Assembly: GCF_014217335.1 (NCBI RefSeq)
Contig: NZ_CP060092.1
Span: forward strand, 2,001,501 to 2,065,500
Length of the DNA stretch: 64,000 bases
Direction of reading: 5' to 3'
Source: Teredinibacter purpureus
GTDB lineage: Bacteria; Pseudomonadota; Gammaproteobacteria; Pseudomonadales; Cellvibrionaceae
In this document: in pieces, positions 63,801-64,000 of the stretch
Position numbering within the stretch: position 1 is the first letter of the stretch
How the letters are laid out: the number at the start of each line of letters is the position of its first letter
Program-made: the position numbers and the translations under genes
The notes under the pieces: generated by a model
Database searches by the model: none
Seen by the model: the letters and a program-made list of their open reading frames with translations, nothing else
What the model was told of the DNA's origin: nothing

Positions 63801-64000
63801 TGCAACAGCAACCGGTCAAGCGATAACCACGCGGCCAGCCGTTGGCTTGCATCCAGACGAAGATGGTCAAATGATATATTTCGGTACAGGAAAATATATC
63901 GAGACTGACGATAATAATTCACTGGGTGAACCAGACCAAAGCTTCTACGGTATCTGGGACCAGAACGAGTCAGTCGCAACGGGTTTACCTGTGATATCGA
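60817..64000 (+). CDS. pilY1: Type IV pilus tip adhesin PilY1 (5' part, runs off the window)
   Basis: An open frame from ATG 60817 to the window end (at least 1061 residues) without a stop. A signal peptide ends near VVAA. A divergent von Willebrand A metal site (FFELDDSGSMDW) is near residue 50. The middle part has RGTPLRKGLEKAGEYISG and FTVLFTDGYWNGY. The C-terminal propeller begins with VYVGANDGMLHAFDAANGKE, NAAPTIVDAHF, and a Ca2+-binding-type loop DVDNDYVVDYIYAGDLYG. PilY1 is a tip adhesin and c-di-GMP-linked surface sensor in pseudomonads. The 3' end lies outside the window. Confidence 0.92.
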   Translation, partial: MNSFNRVLVSFVTGSMVLYGAASTVVAAELELADEPLFLGISTDPNVFFELDDSGSMDWTILTIPYYHSCQYDRDSPGSTGDYNCSTSIRNDGLWRSYGNGSFRSYYYMFDASDNAYATGCGFYDYSYNVKDCGFTDVFSNDWRGGSSSFNVVYYNPTVTYSPWAGTGLTDASFTAARSDPQPAVAAVSAQAETNSQVAIPAQSARGQTYGYTDTQNLEDFVYYIWEDSHGFDDDDDYPKRGSNINRTTGANGWVDLWDNYYKYTVKAGSVEWEKVEWTINASSGSMSENIVASGSFSGTSTDPNVTPALTTAKIQQNIANWYSYSRRRSYVVKGAVGAVVSGSPSFRFGQTVINESSTLFNEVPPADVTKYSGYNQDLLNDLYSFNWPARGTPLRKGLEKAGEYISGNLSGKADPIIQSCQQNFTVLFTDGYWNGYSPSSTIDDRDGDGRKITVADVARYYYDHDLDTNLSDNVVPNVADPAEYQHMVTFPVAFGVTGDLVDTDSPEDGWPNPVLTESNTWGDNPASYNSGKIDDLWHAAYNSRGEYVAAQTPEEVLSSLTAALSEISSRDAASASVATSTGQISSSTAVFQAQFNSGDWSGRLYSFPLKADDSVDILNPNWQAGTVLDGLNFDTGRAIISNNGTTGITFRFPSDYATLSASDFTHAQLSELLVDAPYSLATGDTTEKSANQAFGESLINYLRGDRSNEGVSAGDFRPRSSVLGDIVDSDPKYVSQPSFFYPETLESSSYSSFRKTHENRKAMVYVGANDGMLHAFDAANGKELMSYVPSTILGELHALTDPAYFHKFFVNAAPTIVDAHFSGSWHTVLAGALGRGGQGVFGLDVTNPAGFSEANAASIFLWEFDDTDDADMGYSYSEPSIAKMANGKWVAVFGNGYNNTEADGAASTTGNSVLYIVDLGTGAVIKKIDTGVGSATTPNGMATPALVDVDNDYVVDYIYAGDLYGNMWKFDVTDTNSTNWDVAWVSGTTKKPLFATATGQAITTRPAVGLHPDEDGQMIYFGTGKYIETDDNNSLGEPDQSFYGIWDQNESVATGLPVIS

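Noticed and set aside
1..64000. CRISPR arrays, tRNA or rRNA genes, prophage or complete insertion sequences
   Set aside because: No regularly spaced repeats, cloverleaf-forming segments, rRNA-like sequence, integrase or transposase were recognised by eye.

Overview
The window reads as the chromosome of a free-living, probably marine, gammaproteobacterium. Clues are the pxpABC, tatABC beside hisI/hisE, xseB-ispA, Na+-type pomAB motor, narGHJI and type IV minor pilin layouts, plus secreted polysaccharide esterases. Gene content resembles the polysaccharide-degrading Cellvibrionales (Saccharophagus/Teredinibacter-like); that placement is inference. No tRNA, rRNA, CRISPR array, prophage or intact insertion sequence was recognised.

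Layout. (1) 31-4180: a GH3 beta-glucosidase facing two secreted SGNH esterases (a CE2-type acetyl esterase and a GDSL lipoprotein). (2) 4456-8297: a HAMP histidine kinase and its DUF3369-GGDEF-EAL response regulator, whose receiver domain is broken by a frameshift. (3) 8313-11507: the 5-oxoprolinase operon pxpABC, a small membrane protein and dtd. (4) 11710-15153: MipA/OmpV outer-membrane protein, DUF3019 protein, OmpR-type regulator and kinase. (5) 15166-20431: pip, tag, tatABC with hisE/hisI, ispA and xseB. (6) 20738-23318: Na+-type flagellar stator genes with a PilZ gene, followed by a strong candidate for a GacA-controlled CsrA/RsmA-sequestering small RNA. (7) 24056-28322: a loosely packed patch with an NhaR-like regulator, HPF/RaiA-like protein, Rap1a/Tai-like protein, HtpX protease and HNH nuclease. 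(8) 28449-35485: moaB-moaA with a possible Moco riboswitch, a secreted S33 peptidase, a NatAB ABC exporter and an alginate-export-type porin. (9) 36066-57414: a nitrate-respiration region with three NarK-family transporters, a PP2C/Ser-Thr kinase fusion, moeA, narL, an NO-stress diiron protein, nnrS, narX, narGHJI, a PpiC isomerase, a 91-residue Cys-motif protein and a CBS-domain protein. (10) 57955-end: type IV minor pilins fimT/gspH-pilV-pilW-pilX and the 5' part of pilY1, which runs off the window.

How they fit. NarX/NarL would sense nitrate and, with FNR, switch on narGHJI: a perfect FNR box and a perfect 7-2-7 NarL site lie upstream of narG, with a -10 hexamer at the class II distance. 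moaA, moaB and moeA supply the molybdenum cofactor; NnrS and the hemerythrin-like protein address nitric oxide. No nitrite reductase gene is present here. Several other genes bear on the motile/sessile switch: pomAB-pilZ, the EAL protein, the type IV pilus tip genes and the Rsm-like RNA.

The most original observation is the non-coding RNA at about 23199-23318. It has seven GGA motifs, two of them in hairpin loops, a 10-bp terminator stem and an upstream GacA-type palindrome. Next are the CX3CX2C small protein in the nar operon, the kinase/phosphatase fusion tied to a nitrate transporter, and the frameshifted regulator.
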